Origin: Pelargonium nanum
Taxonomy: Eukaryota; Streptophyta; Magnoliopsida; Geraniales; Geraniaceae
Length of the DNA: 45,534 nt
NCBI GenBank assembly: GCA_036897485.1
Contig: JAYMTF010000205.1
Location: 1 to 45,534, forward strand
Reading direction: 5' to 3'
Part shown: piece after piece, positions 43,211-45,534 of the stretch
Layout of the letters: the number at the start of each line of letters is the position of its first letter
Position numbering within the stretch: position 1 is the first letter of the stretch
Position numbers and translations under genes: made by a program
Notes under the pieces: model-generated
Seen by the model: only the letters and a program-made list of their open reading frames with translations
Told to the model about the DNA's origin: nothing
The model's database searches: none

Positions 43211-43243
43211 TTGACCATAAAAAAAGACTCTATATAGAGTCAA
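43211..43243 (+). promoter_or_regulatory. NIMIN proximal promoter with W-boxes and TATA
   Basis: TTGACC (W-box) at 43211-43216, a perfect 16-bp palindrome GACTCTATATAGAGTC at 43226-43241 containing the TATA box, and GAGTCAA (reverse W-box TTGACTC) at 43237-43243. W-boxes bind WRKY factors, which act in salicylate responses. The TATA is about 95 bp before the ATG. Confidence 0.6.
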
Positions 43244-43324
43244 CTAAAACGCGGTTCTTGCACCAATAAACTTAAAAACTACTCTCTCTCTCCTTTTCTT
43301 GCCATCACATTCTTTTTCTTCTTC

Positions 43325-43840
43325 ATGGAGAAAGAAAAAAAGAAGAGGAAAATGGAGAGTGATCACCACCATCACCATCACCATCTTCAAGAACGCCAAG
43401 AACACGACGAAGACGAAGAAGAGAAAATAGAAGCATTCTACGCCCTAATCCGAAGCACCCGAGAGGTTCGCGAAAGGATTATCAAGAACGGGTTCGAAGA
43501 AGAGGAAAAGATCAAGAAGATGGGGGGAGAAGGGCAAAAGGGTAATAACAACAATCCTACGAACAATCAAGTTCGTCTTTGGAACCCTAAGTTTCAACCA
43601 GAGGACTTCATGGTGGACGATCACCATGCACGTGCTCACGTGAACGTTACTATAAAAAGCATCAGCACGACTGATCACAGTCGCGAACAACAACAGCAAC
43701 AGCAACAACAACAAGCAGGGCCTTCTTGTGATGGTCATAGCCAAAGACAAGTGATGGTTGTGGTAGAAGAAGAGCCAACAAAACAAGGAGACAAGGAAGA
43801 TAGGAAAGGTAAAGGGTTGGATTTGAATCTCTCTTTGTAA
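43325..43840 (+). CDS. NIM1-interacting (NIMIN-type) transcriptional repressor
   Basis: Single-exon ORF of 171 residues. NIMIN proteins are small nuclear proteins that bind NPR1/NIM1 and damp salicylate-induced defence genes. Features seen: a basic start EKKKRKME (possible nuclear signal), a His run (residues about 14-20), an acidic helix EEKIEAFYALIRSTREVRERI resembling the family's conserved NPR1-binding segment, WNPKFQPEDF resembling the conserved W-x-P-F-x-EDF motif, a Gln run (about 9 Gln), and the C-terminal EAR repression motif LDLNLSL. The lack of introns and small size fit the family. Upstream W-boxes agree with salicylate regulation. Low-complexity runs make the exact subfamily (NIMIN1 or NIMIN2) uncertain. 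Confidence 0.85.
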   Translation: MEKEKKKRKMESDHHHHHHHLQERQEHDEDEEEKIEAFYALIRSTREVRERIIKNGFEEEEKIKKMGGEGQKGNNNNPTNNQVRLWNPKFQPEDFMVDDHHARAHVNVTIKSISTTDHSREQQQQQQQQQAGPSCDGHSQRQVMVVVEEEPTKQGDKEDRKGKGLDLNLSL

Positions 43841-45534
43841 CCATAATAGCGCGTGAATCAACTGGCAGTCGTCGTTGAAGTCTCGAGTTAGAATCTCAGT
43901 ATATGTAGTTGCGTTGAAACTCGACAGTAAAAATATTGCCGGGTGCTGATCTCGTGCTGATCGCATACTTGCTCTGAAAACTTTATGACTTAGACCCAAA
44001 AAATATATGTTGTTTCTATTTTTATCAATGAAACCATGTTGTTTTTCGAGTATGTGAATCAACGTCTCTTTTAACTCCCTATGGTTGGTTTATTTATTTA
44101 AGATGTTTTTACAGAGAAGTTATGTGAAATTTGATTCTTCGAAAAAATTTCAATTAATTAAATTGATTATTGTAGTTACTTCTATATTAATCCAAAAGAC
44201 TTGAAAGCAAAGACTTTATTGTTCTTGGTCAACACTCAACAAGCAAATTTGCATTGGAACCATTAATAATACAAGCATGGCCTACCATTTAATGTTATAT
44301 TTAAAAATAACTTCAGTACTTAGCCATCTAATTAAACCTAAAAGTATTTATATGATATGAATCCATAAATATTTTGTGAGTTTGTCTATCATGTGTGAGT
44401 AGCAGTTCAAGTTTCTGATCGGGTTGAGATCGGATTTGCTGGATGTAGATTGATGAAAACTAATACGAGTATTTTAGAATTGTTTGACCGGATCAGATGT
44501 ATTTTAGATTTTAGTATAAAATGGTTGGATTTTACAATATGACCCGTACTTTATAGAATATATTCGACTCGACCTACAATTGGTCGGATTGAATCAATTT
44601 TAAGACGTATTTTTACAAATTTGAATACAAATTGTCAATGTTATTCGCAACTGATATCGCGCATGATAAAGATAATAAGAATTCGATATTTGCATCTTTT
44701 ATTATATGCACTCACTCTCATGCACATGTTTATATTTGTAATGGTGCCGTGTAAAAAATGACATGTATTTCTATACATATGAGATACACACGTCGGTTTA
44801 TTCATCATAACATATCGTCACCAACAAGCTATTTTAATAATTTATTACAATATGGTCAAGATTTTTTTTGAAACGACAATATGGTCAAGATTGATTGCAT
44901 GAGAAAACATTATTGTTATTTTTGGATTTTTTTTTCAAAGTAAATATATATTACTCTCCATCATAAATTAAGTATCCCGTTTCTTTCATACGAAAAAAAG
45001 TATCCCGTTTCTTTTGATTTTTTCTCTATATGAGCATCATTTTTTATTTTTAGAAAACTATTTATGCTTGAACTGTCAATAATTTTTTATAATAAATTAT
45101 TAGTTATTGTCTCTTAATTTAGTTGAAACATATAATTATGAAGATACAAGAGTAAATATATCATATTAAGTTTTTCTTTGATTTTTTTAAAATGAAAATA
45201 ATATCAATAATTTAAGATGATAAAAATAATAAATTATCGAATACAAGTTTCGAGGAGCGTTAAAACGCGCATGAGTAATACGTATTAGACAAAATTCATT
45301 TTTTATTTAAGTCGTAAATAACAGTCTCTTTCTTCTTTTCCTCATTGTCCTTGATTCTTGATTCGTGAGCAGTGGTACCCAACTGTTCATAGGCTCATTT
45401 GGAGCAACAAGAAAAGGAGTTGGACAAAAAAGGAAAACAAGTTGCATCATTTATAGACACATTTTCAATGAAAAAGAAAAGGGATAAGGGCAAAATTAGT
45501 ACCCAAACTTGTGGCGTTTACCAAATGTGGTACT
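43841..45534. other. AT-rich right end of window
   Basis: NIMIN 3' flank and intergenic DNA. A degenerate hAT-like repeat may lie at about 44430-44640 (ends ACAAATTGTCAATG). Short direct repeats ACAATATGGTCAAGATT (about 44849 and 44876) and AAGTATCCCGTTTCTTT (about 44972 and 44999) follow. The latter, with ATTACTCTCCATCATAAATTAAGTATCCCG, resembles a decayed Stowaway left end. The last 50 bp (AGTACCCAAACTTGTGGCG) look like the start of a dispersed repeat cut by the window edge. No gene seen. Confidence 0.4.

Larger units (their letters stand above)
39076..43225. other. Long intergenic region, G6PDH-like gene to NIMIN
   Basis: Holds the G6PDH-like 3' UTR (AATAAA at 39105), a 255-bp hAT-like element, a short AG/GT-bounded segment at 39623-39678 that could be a rare 3'-UTR exon, a degenerate repeat array (40253-41050), (ATTGT)n at about 41197-41222, (AT)n at about 41840-41853, and a GC-rich patch at 42240-42390 followed by (AAT)n at 42391-42420. 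No convincing protein gene; the 65-codon ORF at 42306 runs through the AAT repeat. Confidence 0.5.

Noticed and set aside
43445-44062. 205-codon minus-strand ORF opposite NIMIN
   Set aside because: It is the antisense shadow of a biased, repeat-rich coding exon; the Leu/Val runs mirror the Gln and Glu codons of NIMIN.
44949-45040. Full Stowaway element at the right end
   Set aside because: Only a degenerate left-end-like sequence is visible; no matching inverted right end was found.

Overview
This is a stretch of eudicot nuclear DNA: AT-rich, with GT-AG introns and TATA/telo-box promoters, plant-specific gene families (shaggy-like kinase, NIMIN, plastid G6PDH-like protein, plant serpins) and typical plant non-autonomous transposons (Stowaway, Mutator-like foldback, hAT-like, Au-type SINE). 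The species cannot be fixed from sequence alone. All exon coordinates were inferred by eye from reading-frame continuity, splice dinucleotides and family knowledge.

Layout. 1-6212 is a tandem array of three plant serpins on +. The first is cut by the window edge, the second has a one-base frameshift at an A6 run, and the third has a 19-bp exon deletion with an in-frame stop plus a Mutator-like foldback MITE in its intron. 6968-10300 (-) is an intronless SPT16 (FACT complex) gene. It lies head-to-head with a 7-exon RPAP2/RTR1-type RNA polymerase II CTD phosphatase gene (12446-16443, +). 18996-22204 (+) is a 12-exon GSK3/shaggy-like kinase of the AtSK11/12 type with an intron in its 5' leader. 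25904-28449 (+) is a secreted glycoside hydrolase family 28 polygalacturonase in 6 exons. 30040-32430 (-) is a 4-exon pyrrolidone-carboxylate peptidase with an additional 5'-leader intron. 34453-39075 (+) is a 12-exon plastid-type glucose-6-phosphate dehydrogenase-like gene closest to Arabidopsis G6PD4. 43325-43840 (+) is an intronless NIMIN-type NPR1-interacting repressor with W-boxes and a palindromic TATA region.

The genes do not form one pathway; this is ordinary gene-dense euchromatin. Two groupings are notable: the SPT16/RPAP2 divergent pair, both acting on RNA polymerase II transcription, and the decaying, rapidly diversifying serpin array. Intergenic and intronic DNA holds a Stowaway with a duplicated end, a family of hAT-like elements with TAGAGCTGG ends, Au-type SINE remnants, a tRNA-derived SINE-like repeat next to an (ATT)n tract, and a degenerate three-copy array at 40.25-41.05 kb.

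I found no evidence for a wholly novel system. The most informative observations are the divergence of the serpin reactive-centre loops with two broken copies, the C-terminal KRP repeat tail of SPT16, the exon-junction-spanning uORF of the shaggy-like kinase, and the altered nucleotide-binding motif of the G6PDH-like protein.
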